Positions 1 to 6,762 of a stretch of DNA of 11,753 nucleotides are shown one piece after another (positions within the stretch are counted from its first letter, which is position 1; each line of letters begins with the position of its first letter). The position numbers and the translations under genes were made by a program. The notes under the pieces were generated by a model, which worked only from the letters and a program-made list of their open reading frames with translations, did not search any database and had not been told where the DNA came from. Location: assembly GCA_029267645.1 (NCBI GenBank), contig JAJUIM010000032.1, positions 1-11,753 on the forward strand, given 5' to 3'. Source of the DNA: Microbacterium sp. Its GTDB lineage: Bacteria > Actinomycetota > Actinomycetes > Actinomycetales > Microbacteriaceae.

Positions 1-243
1 CTTGCCGATCACGCGCATCTTCTCGCGGTGGCCGTTGTACGTGAAGGCCTCGACGACGTCGGAGCCCGCGCGCTGGAAGTCGATGTGCAGCGTGCGCAGG
101 GCCTCAGGGTTCTCGAGCGCGACTTCGGGCACGAACTCGCCCGCCGTGAGGTAGCCGCGCCGCTCCAGCTCGAAGAGGAATCCCTCGGCGCAGATGACGG
201 TGCCCTCGTCGAGGCGCCGCGTCAGTTCGTTGTCGTCGGTCAT
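1..243 (-). CDS. Homocysteine S-methyltransferase family protein (BHMT-like), 5' part only
   Basis: Only the first 81 codons are inside the window; the gene runs off the left edge. The visible N-terminus resembles betaine-homocysteine/homocysteine S-methyltransferases: a short helix, then 'AEGFLFELERRGYL' (residues 19-32), 'EVALENPEALRTLH' (40-53) and 'FQRAGSDVVEAFTYNGHREK' (56-75), the first strands and helices of the TIM barrel. Family members move a methyl group to homocysteine to make methionine in the cytosol, using a zinc bound by cysteines near the C-terminus, which lies outside the window, so activity and methyl donor cannot be judged. The start is ATG at 243, preceded by AGGAG (253-249) with a 5-base gap. 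It is divergent from the glycosyltransferase gene across 198 bp. The family call is from recalled motifs and is fairly safe; the exact substrate is not known. Confidence 0.85.
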   Translation of the reverse strand, partial: MTDDNELTRRLDEGTVICAEGFLFELERRGYLTAGEFVPEVALENPEALRTLHIDFQRAGSDVVEAFTYNGHREKMRVIGK

Positions 244-258
244 GGCTGCTCCTGGTCT

Positions 259-294
259 CTCGGTCGCGTGGCGCCGTTGTCGGCCCACGTCGAG
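259..294 (-). promoter_or_regulatory. Hairpin in the 5' leader of the homocysteine methyltransferase gene
   Basis: On the minus strand CTCG, CGTGG and GCCG pair with CGGC, CCACG and CGAG around an ACAA loop, giving roughly 13 base pairs interrupted by one bulged G and a small internal loop. The structure ends six bases before the AGGAG ribosome-binding site. A weak -10 candidate, TAGTTT (302-297, minus), lies just upstream and would start the transcript immediately before the hairpin. It does not match the SAM or SAH riboswitch cores I can recall. Stems form easily in such GC-rich DNA, so a regulatory role is inference. Confidence 0.35.
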
Positions 295-403
295 AAAAAC
301 TAGCTGGTGGTGCGCGCTCGCGTGCGGGCGTGACGTCCTGTTGCGCTTGATAACGAAACGCGCGCGGATCCCGCGGCTCAGCGGTTCCCGAGCCCTCGCG
401 GCA

Positions 404-432
404 TATTGTTGTGTCAAAGACTTCGGGGGGAG
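404..432 (+). promoter_or_regulatory. Candidate -10 box and ribosome-binding site of the glycosyltransferase gene
   Basis: TATTGT (404-409) fits the TANNNT -10 pattern of actinobacterial promoters. A G-rich Shine-Dalgarno stretch ending in GGAG (425-432) lies nine bases before the ATG at 442. No convincing -35 box is visible 16-18 bases upstream. The Shine-Dalgarno supports ATG 442 over the alternative upstream TTG at 406, which would fall inside the -10 box. Confidence 0.4.
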
Positions 433-441
433 TCCGATCAC

Positions 442-1848
442 ATGCGACGATTCGCAGGAATCGCCGTCATCTCGGTGACGGCGCTTGCCGCGGCCGCGCT
501 GGTCATCCTCGTGACCGCGACGAGCCCGCGGCCTTTCTGGCGCCCGCGGGAGGCCGAGGTCCTCGGCCTCGACGTCGTCTACGATCCGCACGCGCCGGCG
601 CTGTGGCTCGTCGCGACCGCGATCCTCATCGCGCTCGCCGCGGGCGCGGGCGTCTCGCTGCACGAGCAGCGCACCCTCACGCGGTCGCGGCGCACGGATC
701 CGGATCGCGAGGAGCGCCCGCTCGCGCCGCGGCGGGTCATGGCAGCGACGCGCGGGCGGTACGCGGGCGAGGTGACGATCACGGCGCTGATCCCGGCCCA
801 CAACGAGGAGGCCCAGATCGGCGCGACGCTCGCGTCGCTCGCTGAACAGTCGACGCCGCCCGATCGCATCGTCGTGGTGGCCGACAACTGCACCGACCGC
901 ACGGTAGACATCGCGCGCGCGGCGGGCGTCGACGTCATCGAGACGGTCGGCAACGAGGGCCGCAAGGCGGGCGCGCTCAACCAGGCGCTCGAGCGGATCC
1001 TGCCCGGCCAGGGCGACAACGACGCGATCCTCGTCATGGACGCCGACACCCAGCTGTCGGGCCGCGACTTCCTCGTGACCGCCCGGCGCCGCATGACCGA
1101 CGATCGCGCGCTCATGGCCGTCGGCGGGTTGTTCCACGGCGAGAGCGGGGGAGGGCTGCTCCGGCAGTTCCAGCGCAACGAGTACACGCGGTACGCGCGC
1201 GAGATCGAGCGGCGCCGCGGCAAGGTCTTCGTGCTCACGGGTACGGCGTCGGTGTTCCGCCCGGCCGCGCTGCGTGCCGTCGCCGGGGCGCGAGGATCCC
1301 TCCTGCCCGGCAACCCCGGCGAGGTGTACGACACGGTCGCGCTGACCGAGGACAACGAGATCACGATCGCGATCAAGAGCCTCGGTGGTCTCATCGTCTC
1401 GCCCCGCAAGTGCACCGTCACGACCGAGCTCATGCCGTCGTGGCGGCTGCTGTGGAAGCAGCGCCTGCGGTGGCAGCGGGGCGCCCTCGAGAACCTCTCG
1501 ACCTACGGCGTCACCCACACGACGGCGCGGTACTGGGCGCAGCAGATTGGCATCGGCTACTCCGTCATCGCGCTCGCCGCCTACCTCGCGATGTTCGCGA
1601 TCTTCCTGCTCGCGATCGACCAGTGGGTGTGGTTCACGTTCTGGATCGCGATCGGCGCGGTCTTCGTCGTCGAGCGCGTCGTGACGGTGTGGCGGGGCGG
1701 CTGGAAGGCGCGGATCCTCGCGGCGCTCGTCCTCCCCGAGCTCGTCTACGACCTCTTCATCGACGTCGTGTTCCTGAAGGGCGTCGTCGACATGACGTTC
1801 GGGCGGCGCGCGACCTGGTCGCACGTCGAGCAGGGGGCGGCGGCATGA
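442..1848 (+). CDS. Membrane family-2 glycosyltransferase (processive polysaccharide synthase type)
   Basis: 468 residues. Two N-terminal membrane segments (about 5-25 and 53-72) precede a GT-A catalytic domain with the marks of processive GT2 enzymes: 'ALIPAHNEE' (115-123), 'VVADN' (145-149), 'GNEGRKAGALNQ' (170-181), the metal-binding DAD (200-202), 'LTGTASVF' (265-272), TED (302-304) and QRLRW (340-344, the QxxRW motif). Three further membrane segments follow (about 367-391, 396-415, 425-447). This layout matches cellulose, poly-N-acetylglucosamine and hyaluronan synthase-like enzymes that polymerise a sugar nucleotide and export the chain; the sugar is not predictable. There is no C-terminal PilZ domain, so direct c-di-GMP control as in BcsA is not evident although c-di-GMP genes follow. 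ATG 442 has a Shine-Dalgarno; a TTG at 406 would add 12 residues. The stop overlaps the next gene by four bases. Confidence 0.9.
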   Translation: MRRFAGIAVISVTALAAAALVILVTATSPRPFWRPREAEVLGLDVVYDPHAPALWLVATAILIALAAGAGVSLHEQRTLTRSRRTDPDREERPLAPRRVMAATRGRYAGEVTITALIPAHNEEAQIGATLASLAEQSTPPDRIVVVADNCTDRTVDIARAAGVDVIETVGNEGRKAGALNQALERILPGQGDNDAILVMDADTQLSGRDFLVTARRRMTDDRALMAVGGLFHGESGGGLLRQFQRNEYTRYAREIERRRGKVFVLTGTASVFRPAALRAVAGARGSLLPGNPGEVYDTVALTEDNEITIAIKSLGGLIVSPRKCTVTTELMPSWRLLWKQRLRWQRGALENLSTYGVTHTTARYWAQQIGIGYSVIALAAYLAMFAIFLLAIDQWVWFTFWIAIGAVFVVERVVTVWRGGWKARILAALVLPELVYDLFIDVVFLKGVVDMTFGRRATWSHVEQGAAA

Positions 1849-2054
1849 CCCGCGTGCTGCCCGCGGGCATCCTCTTCCCCGTCGAGATCCTCCAGACCCA
1901 CGGGTTCGCCGTGCTCGCGGGCTTCGTCGCGATCAACACGATCGTGTACGTCTCGCTCGCGGCGCTCAAGATCTTCCCGGCGCCGCGGATCCGCTACCGC
2001 GGCAGGTCCAGGCGGTCAGAGACGCGCAGCATCCACCCCGACGCGGATGCGTGA
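1845..2054 (+). CDS. Small single-span membrane protein coupled to the glycosyltransferase
   Basis: 69 residues starting at the ATG of an ATGA overlap with the glycosyltransferase stop, which implies translational coupling. Residues about 20-43 form one hydrophobic segment ('FAVLAGFVAINTIVYVSLAA', 21-40). They are followed by a basic tail rich in Arg (48-61), which predicts N-terminus out and C-terminus in by the positive-inside rule. I do not recognise a family. Tight coupling to a membrane synthase suggests a small accessory subunit, comparable in principle to small partners of other exopolysaccharide synthases, but this is inference. The composition resembles its neighbours, so it is probably real even though it is short. 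Its stop codon directly abuts the stop codon of the opposing EAL gene. Confidence 0.7.
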   Translation: MTRVLPAGILFPVEILQTHGFAVLAGFVAINTIVYVSLAALKIFPAPRIRYRGRSRRSETRSIHPDADA

Positions 2055-2741
2055 TCAGAGGGGAGCGGGCGCGCCGAACAGGAAGCCCTGGCCCGAGTCA
2101 GCGCCGTGCTCGCGCGCGAAGCGCGCCTGCGCGCGCCGCTCGACGCCCTCGACGATCGTGCGCGCGCCGACCCTCCGCGCGGCCTCGACGAACCCGTCGA
2201 ACTCGGCCGCGGCCTCCTCGTCGCCGTCGCTCGCCCGCCACAGCACGCCGCGGTCGATCTTCACGACGTCGGGCCGCAGGCTCTGCACCCACTCGCGGCA
2301 CGCGCGCCCGGCGCCCACGTCGTCGAGCAGCAGCTCGACGCCGAGCGCGCGGCAGCGGTCGGCGAGCGAGAAGGCGACGGGCAGGTCCGACGTCTCGGCC
2401 AGCTCGACGCCCCACGTGCGCGAGTCGTCGAACAGCTCCTCGAGCTCGGGCGACGCGAGCGTCGCGGCCGAGGCGTTGACCGACACCTTCTCGTGGGCGG
2501 GCAGGGCGCGGGCGGCCGTGACCGCCGTGCGCGCGAGGGCGAGCTCGAGGCGCGTGCGCATGCCTCGCGCTCGCGCCGCGGCGAGATGCTCGAGCGGCGT
2601 CCGGCCGTCGGCGAAGCGCGCGAGCGCCTCGCGACCGCGCACTGCGCCGGTCGCGAGGTCGACGATCGGCTGGAACACGACCGTGTGCTCGGGGATCCTC
2701 GGCGCGCCCCCGGAATCCGGCGCGCCCGCGTCTTCGCTCAT
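2055..2741 (-). CDS. Stand-alone EAL-domain protein, probable cyclic-di-GMP phosphodiesterase
   Basis: 228 residues, almost entirely one EAL domain. The residues known to bind metal, substrate or catalytic water all appear present: EAL with following Arg (E38-L40, R42), Asn89 in 'VSVNAS', Glu116 in 'VELAET', the Asp pair 140-141 in 'LLDDVGAG', Lys161 in 'DVVKID', Glu198 in 'IVEGVE' and Gln218 in 'SGQGFLFG'. The loop usually written DDFGTG is DDVGAG. The domain should hydrolyse c-di-GMP to pGpG in the cytosol. There is no signal peptide, membrane segment or sensory domain, so control may be at expression level. ATG at 2741 has no Shine-Dalgarno but a -10 box seven bases upstream, consistent with a leaderless mRNA. 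It is divergent from the GGDEF gene (51 bp) and convergent with the glycosyltransferase pair. Confidence 0.92.
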   Translation of the reverse strand: MSEDAGAPDSGGAPRIPEHTVVFQPIVDLATGAVRGREALARFADGRTPLEHLAAARARGMRTRLELALARTAVTAARALPAHEKVSVNASAATLASPELEELFDDSRTWGVELAETSDLPVAFSLADRCRALGVELLLDDVGAGRACREWVQSLRPDVVKIDRGVLWRASDGDEEAAAEFDGFVEAARRVGARTIVEGVERRAQARFAREHGADSGQGFLFGAPAPL

Positions 2742-2748
2742 CGGGGCC

Positions 2749-2754
2749 AGAATA
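2749..2754 (-). promoter_or_regulatory. -10 box for a leaderless transcript of the EAL gene
   Basis: On the minus strand TATTCT lies exactly seven bases before the ATG at 2741, which would put transcription start at or one base before the start codon. No Shine-Dalgarno is present. Leaderless genes with a TANNNT box at this distance are common in actinobacteria. No clear -35 element is visible. Confidence 0.5.
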
Positions 2755-2792
2755 CTCGCGGGCCTCGGCAGCGCGCCGAAGCGGGTCGCCCC

Positions 2793-4751
2793 GTGACGAC
2801 GGTGCGGCGAGGCGATGCGAGGTGGGGCGGGCTCGCGGCGCTCGCCCGCGGCGGATCCGCGACGGCGTCGCTCACCTCGGCGCTGAGCGGCGCCTACGCA
2901 TCAGCCGTCGGCATCGCATGTCTCGCGGCCTTCCCCGAGGGCGGCCCGCTCGTCCGCATCGCCTGCTGGATCTGGATCGCGAGCGGCCTCGCACTTGCGT
3001 CGGGGGCCGTCGCCGCGGGGCGCCGCTTCCCGGTGCGGGCAGGCGCGACCCTCATCCTCGCGACGTCGCTCGGCGTCTCGGGCGTCGTGGCGGGAGCTGC
3101 CTCGCTGCCGCAGCTGCTCACGCCCCTCCTCCTCGCGCCCGCCGCTGCGGCGTACCTCGGCTGGACGCTGCGGCCGCGCGCGGCCCGCGGCGCATTCGGG
3201 GTCATCCTCGCGGCGCACGTGGCCGCGCTCGCCGCGAATCCGCTCGTGTGGCGCGTGGCCGCCGAGTACCCCTGGCTCGTCGCGTTCGGGTTCCTGTCGT
3301 GCGTCATCGTCCTCGAGCTGTCGGTCGCGATCGCGGTCGAGATGCGGCGCGCGACGCGCGTGGATCCGCTCACGGGCGCCTGGAACCGCCGCGGGCTCGA
3401 GTTCCACGTCGCGCGCATGCGCCGTGAGGGCGGCGGCCGCGTCTGGATCGCGACGGTCGACCTCGACGGGCTGAAGCGCGTGAACGACGCCCACGGGCAC
3501 GCGGCGGGAGACGCGATGCTGCGCGGCAACGCGGCGGCGTGGACGCGCGCCCTCGCGAGCCGCGGCATCGTCGCGCGCTGGGGCGGCGACGAGTTCGTCT
3601 TCGCGTTCCGCGCGGGCGACGGCGACGAGGCGCTCGAGGTCGTCGACGCCGTGCGGCGTGCGTCGCCGCACGCGGCCTCGATCGGCGTGACCGAGCTCGG
3701 CAGCGGATCCCTCGCCGACGCCGTGCGCGCGGCCGACGTCGAGATGTACCGCGACAAGCGCGGCCGCGCGGGCGGCACCGCGGCGCTCCCGCCCGCCCCC
3801 GCCGCGCCGCCGCAGGGGCCGCTCACGAAGCGCACGTCGTTCACGACGCTCTGGATCGTCGCGGCCGGCGTCGTCGCCGTCAGCGCGCTCGTCTCCCTCG
3901 CGACCGCCGTCAGCGCCGCGGGCGCCGCGATCTCGACCGTCAACGCCGCGCTCGCGATCACGGTCGCCGTCACGATCGCGGTGCGCCGCCGCCCGCTGCC
4001 GTCGTGGGCCGCCATCGGGTGGGTGCTGTTCGTCATGTGCGCGAACCTCGGCCACGCCGCCGTGGCGCCGCGTGTCGAGCTGCTCGTGCAGCTGCTGTTC
4101 CTCATCCCGCTCACGACGAGCGTCCTCGGCACGTTCGCGTCCCGCCGCGCCGCCCGGCTCGCGGCGGCCGCGGTCGCCGTCGTGTTCGCGGGCGCCGAGG
4201 GCGCGGCCTACGCGCTGACCGACGACATCGGCCTCCTGCCCGCCGTCGTCGCCTTCAGCACGGGCTGGATCCTGCTCGAATCGATCCTCCTGGCCCGCGA
4301 CGGCCTCGCGCGCGCCGCGAACACCGACGACCTCACGGGCGCCGTGAACCGCCGCGGGCTCGAGGCCGAGCTCGGCCTCCGCATCCGACGGGCGCGACGC
4401 CGGGGCCAGCAGCTCGCAGTCGCCGCGATCGACTTCGACGGCTTCAAGGCGATCAACGACCGCCACGGTCACCTGCGCGGCGACGATGCCCTGCGCGGCG
4501 CCGTGAGCGCGTGGCGCATGCGCCTCCGCCGCGGCGACGTCATCGCGCGCGTCGGCGGCGACGAGTTCGTCATCGTGCTGCCGGCCGCCGACGAGCAGGA
4601 CGCGCACCGGATCCTCGCGCTCCTGCGGCGGGGCGCCGCCGAACCGTGGAGCTGGGGCGTCGCGATGCTGCGCGCGGGCGACACGGCCGACGCGCTCCTC
4701 GAACGCGCCGACCTCGCGCTCCTCGCGGCACGGGGGATATCCCCCGGCTGA
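2793..4751 (+). CDS. Tandem membrane-GGDEF/membrane-GGDEF protein, probable diguanylate cyclase
   Basis: 652 residues from GTG 2793 (GTG 2802 is also possible; neither has a Shine-Dalgarno). Two similar modules follow each other: five to six membrane segments (about 28-182) plus GGDEF 1 (about 185-325), then five to six segments (about 352-501) plus GGDEF 2 (about 507-648). Both begin alike ('DPLTGAWNRRGLE' 191-203; 'DDLTGAVNRRGLE' 512-524). Both keep the metal and guanine positions ('DLDGLKRVND' 223-232; 'DFDGFKAIND' 547-556) and an intact GGDEF signature (264-268; 588-592), so both could condense two GTP to c-di-GMP. The RxxD inhibitory site is present only in domain 2 (R579, D582); domain 1 has Ala255 and Gly258 there. 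Domain 2 ends early and lacks the usual Tyr/Lys stretch present in domain 1 ('ADVEMYRDKRGR' 314-325). The membrane halves are unrecognised sensors. A longer open frame reaching back to 2106 overlaps the EAL gene and is rejected. Confidence 0.92.
   Translation: MTTVRRGDARWGGLAALARGGSATASLTSALSGAYASAVGIACLAAFPEGGPLVRIACWIWIASGLALASGAVAAGRRFPVRAGATLILATSLGVSGVVAGAASLPQLLTPLLLAPAAAAYLGWTLRPRAARGAFGVILAAHVAALAANPLVWRVAAEYPWLVAFGFLSCVIVLELSVAIAVEMRRATRVDPLTGAWNRRGLEFHVARMRREGGGRVWIATVDLDGLKRVNDAHGHAAGDAMLRGNAAAWTRALASRGIVARWGGDEFVFAFRAGDGDEALEVVDAVRRASPHAASIGVTELGSGSLADAVRAADVEMYRDKRGRAGGTAALPPAPAAPPQGPLTKRTSFTTLWIVAAGVVAVSALVSLATAVSAAGAAISTVNAALAITVAVTIAVRRRPLPSWAAIGWVLFVMCANLGHAAVAPRVELLVQLLFLIPLTTSVLGTFASRRAARLAAAAVAVVFAGAEGAAYALTDDIGLLPAVVAFSTGWILLESILLARDGLARAANTDDLTGAVNRRGLEAELGLRIRRARRRGQQLAVAAIDFDGFKAINDRHGHLRGDDALRGAVSAWRMRLRRGDVIARVGGDEFVIVLPAADEQDAHRILALLRRGAAEPWSWGVAMLRAGDTADALLERADLALLAARGISPG
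4731..4746. repeat. Perfect 16-bp palindrome at the end of the GGDEF gene
   Basis: CGGGGGATATCCCCCG is fully self-complementary and overlaps the last codons of the GGDEF gene, where it forces an ATA isoleucine codon in a gene that otherwise appears to use ATC. Its centre is about 65 bp upstream of the predicted start site of the kinase operon, a position common for activator sites of NarL/FixJ-type regulators. A second inverted repeat, GGGCGG-T-CCGCCC, lies at 4754-4766. An operator is possible; a hairpin with a four-base loop ending the GGDEF transcript is the alternative. Confidence 0.4.
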
Positions 4752-4791
4752 ACGGGCGGTCCGCCCCGCTGTGGCGGCGACGACTGCTCCG

Positions 4792-4797
4792 TAGCGT
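4792..4797 (+). promoter_or_regulatory. -10 box for a leaderless transcript of the kinase operon
   Basis: TAGCGT (TANNNT) ends seven bases before the ATG at 4805, the same geometry as the EAL gene. AGAGGG just before the start is only one base from the ATG, too close to act as a Shine-Dalgarno. No -35 box is clear. Confidence 0.45.
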
Positions 4798-4804
4798 AGA
4801 GGGC

Positions 4805-6076
4805 ATGACATCGACCACCGCGCCGCTTCCCACGGCGCCGCCTCGCGTGAACACGCCCCTGAGGCTGCTCGGCGCCGTCGCCCACCTCGCCTTCCTCAGC
4901 GTGTACGGCGTGGCTGTCTTCATCCTGCTCGGCGCGCTCGTCGGATTCGGGATCGGCGGCCTCGTCTTCCTCGGGATCGGCGCGCTCCTCCTACTCGCCT
5001 TCGTCTACGTGCTCTACGGCGCGGCGTTCCTCGAGACGGCGCGCGTCGAGGGGCTGTACGGGTTCGGCATGCCGATGCTGCGGGCGCGGCGCTCGCCGAA
5101 GCCGGGCTTCGTGGGCTTCCTGCACACGCTCTGGCTGCAGTTCATCGACGGCGCCATGTGGCGCGCGATCGCGCACCTCGCCCTCGCGACCGTGCTCGGC
5201 TGGATCGTCATCAGCCTCGCGGCGCTCGCGGCCGGCGCCGGCACGATCGCGTTCGCGCCGCTCTACGCGCCCGAGGGCCTGCCCGAGATCGCCGATGTCG
5301 ACGTCGCGCTCGAGTGGGCGCCCGTCGCCGGCGCGGGCGTCGCGATCCTCTGCCTCGCGCTCATCGCGGGCGTCGCGATGCTGCACGGCGTGCTCGCCCG
5401 CGTGCTCATCGCGCCGATCCGCGAGGCGCAGCTCGCGGCGCAGGCCCGCGACGCGGCCGTGCAGCGCCACGAGGCGATCCGCGCGAGCGACGTCGAGCGC
5501 ACGCGCATCGAGCGCGACCTCCACGACGGCGTGCAGCCGCGGCTCGTCTCGGTCGGCATGACGCTGGGCCTCGCCCAGCACAAGATCGACACCGACCCCG
5601 AGGCCGCGAAGCAGCTCGTCGCCGAGGCGCACACATCGACGAAGGCCGCGATCACCGAGCTGCGGCAGCTCGCGCGGGGGATCCACGCGTCGGTGCTCGA
5701 CGACAGGGGCCTCGACGCGGCGCTCAGCGCCGTCGCGAGCCGCTCGCACATCCCCGTGGCGCTCGACGTGCAGATGCCGCACCGCGCGGGCCGCGACGCC
5801 GAGGCCGCCGTCTACTTCGCGATCGCCGAGAGCCTCACGAACGCCGCGAAGCACTCGCGCGCGACCAAGGCCCGCGTCACGGTGCGCGGCCGGGCCGACG
5901 GCGGCGTCCTGTGGGCGCGCGTCGAGGACAACGGCGTCGGGGGCGCCCGCGTGATCCCCGGCGGCGGCCTCGACGGCGTCCAGAACCGCATCGCCGCCCT
6001 CGGCGGCACCTCCCGCCTCGACAGCCCGGCGGGCGGACCCACGTCGCTGGAGGTGAGTGTGCCATGCGCATCCTGA
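4805..6076 (+). CDS. Sensor histidine kinase, NarL-type (HisKA_3), with N-terminal membrane 'Sensor' domain
   Basis: 423 residues. The N-terminal half looks like the membrane 'Sensor' domain typical of actinobacterial kinases: paired hydrophobic segments at about 25-46 and 50-73, then about 120-150 and 173-200, with the connecting motif 'YGAAFLETARVEGLYG' (71-86). A dimerisation/phosphoacceptor segment follows: 'ERTRIERDLHDGVQPRL' (231-247), with His240 the phosphorylated residue. The ATPase domain has the N-box ('AESLTNAAKH' 341-350, Asn346), 'VEDNGVGG' (373-380) and 'GGGLDGVQNR' (386-395). It should autophosphorylate on an envelope-related cue and pass phosphate to the regulator encoded next, whose start it overlaps by 13 bases. 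The start is ATG 4805, supported by the -10 box and by the following hydrophobic sensor. The stimulus is unknown; the DUF4097 partner suggests cell-envelope stress. Confidence 0.93.
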   Translation: MTSTTAPLPTAPPRVNTPLRLLGAVAHLAFLSVYGVAVFILLGALVGFGIGGLVFLGIGALLLLAFVYVLYGAAFLETARVEGLYGFGMPMLRARRSPKPGFVGFLHTLWLQFIDGAMWRAIAHLALATVLGWIVISLAALAAGAGTIAFAPLYAPEGLPEIADVDVALEWAPVAGAGVAILCLALIAGVAMLHGVLARVLIAPIREAQLAAQARDAAVQRHEAIRASDVERTRIERDLHDGVQPRLVSVGMTLGLAQHKIDTDPEAAKQLVAEAHTSTKAAITELRQLARGIHASVLDDRGLDAALSAVASRSHIPVALDVQMPHRAGRDAEAAVYFAIAESLTNAAKHSRATKARVTVRGRADGGVLWARVEDNGVGGARVIPGGGLDGVQNRIAALGGTSRLDSPAGGPTSLEVSVPCAS

Positions 6077-6762
6077 TCGTCGAAGACTCCGTCCTCCTCC
6101 GCGAGGGGCTCGTGCGCCTGCTCGCCGACGCCGGCCACGAGGTCGTCGCGGCGCTGCCCGACGCCTCCCGCGCGGGCGAGCAGACGGGCGCCCTCGACCC
6201 CGACCTCGTGATCCTCGACGTGCGCCTGCCGCCGACGTTCACCGACGAGGGGATCCGCGCGGCCCTCGAGCTGCGCAGGCGGCATCAGACGCTCGCCGTC
6301 CTTGTGCTCTCGCAGTACGTCGAGGAGCGCTACGCGTCCGACCTCATCGCGCAGCCGGGCGGCGCCGTCGGCTACCTCCTCAAGGACCGCGTGACCGACG
6401 TGTCCGAGTTCCTCGAGTCGATCGAGCGGATCCGCCAGGGCGCGACCGTGCTCGACCCCGAGGTCGTCGCGCAGCTGCTCACGCGGCGCTCCCGAGACGA
6501 GAAGATGCTGCGCCTCACCGAGCGCGAGCGCGCCGTGCTCTCGCTTATCGCCGAGGGCAAGAGCAACGGCGCGATCTCGCGACTGCTCTTCGTGAGCGAG
6601 GGCGCGGTCGAGAAGCACATCACGTCGATCTTCTCGAAGCTCGACCTCGAGCAGGACGAGCACGGCAACCGCCGCGTGCTGGCCGTGCTCGCCCACATCG
6701 ACGCACAGATCCCACCCGGGCCGGTCGGGCCGGGCCCGAAGCAGAACGGAACGATCCGATGA
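6064..6762 (+). CDS. NarL/FixJ-family response regulator (receiver + LuxR-type HTH)
   Basis: 232 residues. The receiver domain has the acidic pair Glu7-Asp8, phosphoacceptor Asp52 in 'LVILDVRLP', Ser83 in 'LVLSQYVE' and Lys107 in 'GYLLKDR', so all phosphotransfer residues are present. The C-terminal HTH runs from 'LTERERAVLSLIAEGKSN' (about 150-167) through 'VSEGAVEKHITSIFSKL', the LuxR recognition-helix region. A Pro/Gly tail follows. It is the cognate partner of the upstream kinase: ATG 6064 lies inside the kinase gene and is preceded by an ideal GGAGGTGA ribosome-binding site (6049-6056) with a 7-base gap. Targets are unknown; its own operon, and possibly the GGDEF gene upstream, are natural candidates. 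The stop overlaps the next start (ATGA). Confidence 0.95.
   Translation: MRILIVEDSVLLREGLVRLLADAGHEVVAALPDASRAGEQTGALDPDLVILDVRLPPTFTDEGIRAALELRRRHQTLAVLVLSQYVEERYASDLIAQPGGAVGYLLKDRVTDVSEFLESIERIRQGATVLDPEVVAQLLTRRSRDEKMLRLTERERAVLSLIAEGKSNGAISRLLFVSEGAVEKHITSIFSKLDLEQDEHGNRRVLAVLAHIDAQIPPGPVGPGPKQNGTIR

Noticed and set aside
244..441. SAM or SAH riboswitch upstream of the homocysteine methyltransferase.
   Set aside because: Some fragments recall the SAH motif, but the conserved core and pairing pattern are not there; only a simple hairpin can be supported.
406..441. TTG start of the glycosyltransferase, 12 codons upstream.
   Set aside because: It lies inside the candidate -10 box and lacks a ribosome-binding site, whereas ATG 442 has a G-rich Shine-Dalgarno.
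2106..2792. N-terminal extension of the GGDEF open frame (881 residues from 2106).
   Set aside because: It runs antisense through the whole EAL gene, whose catalytic motifs are intact, and the extension is Arg/Ala-rich with no recognisable domain; a start at 2793 leaves the membrane and GGDEF modules complete.
2901..4811. 636-residue minus-strand frame opposite the GGDEF gene.
   Set aside because: Arg/Asp/Ala-biased shadow of a high-GC gene; no domain signature, while the plus strand has two intact GGDEF domains.
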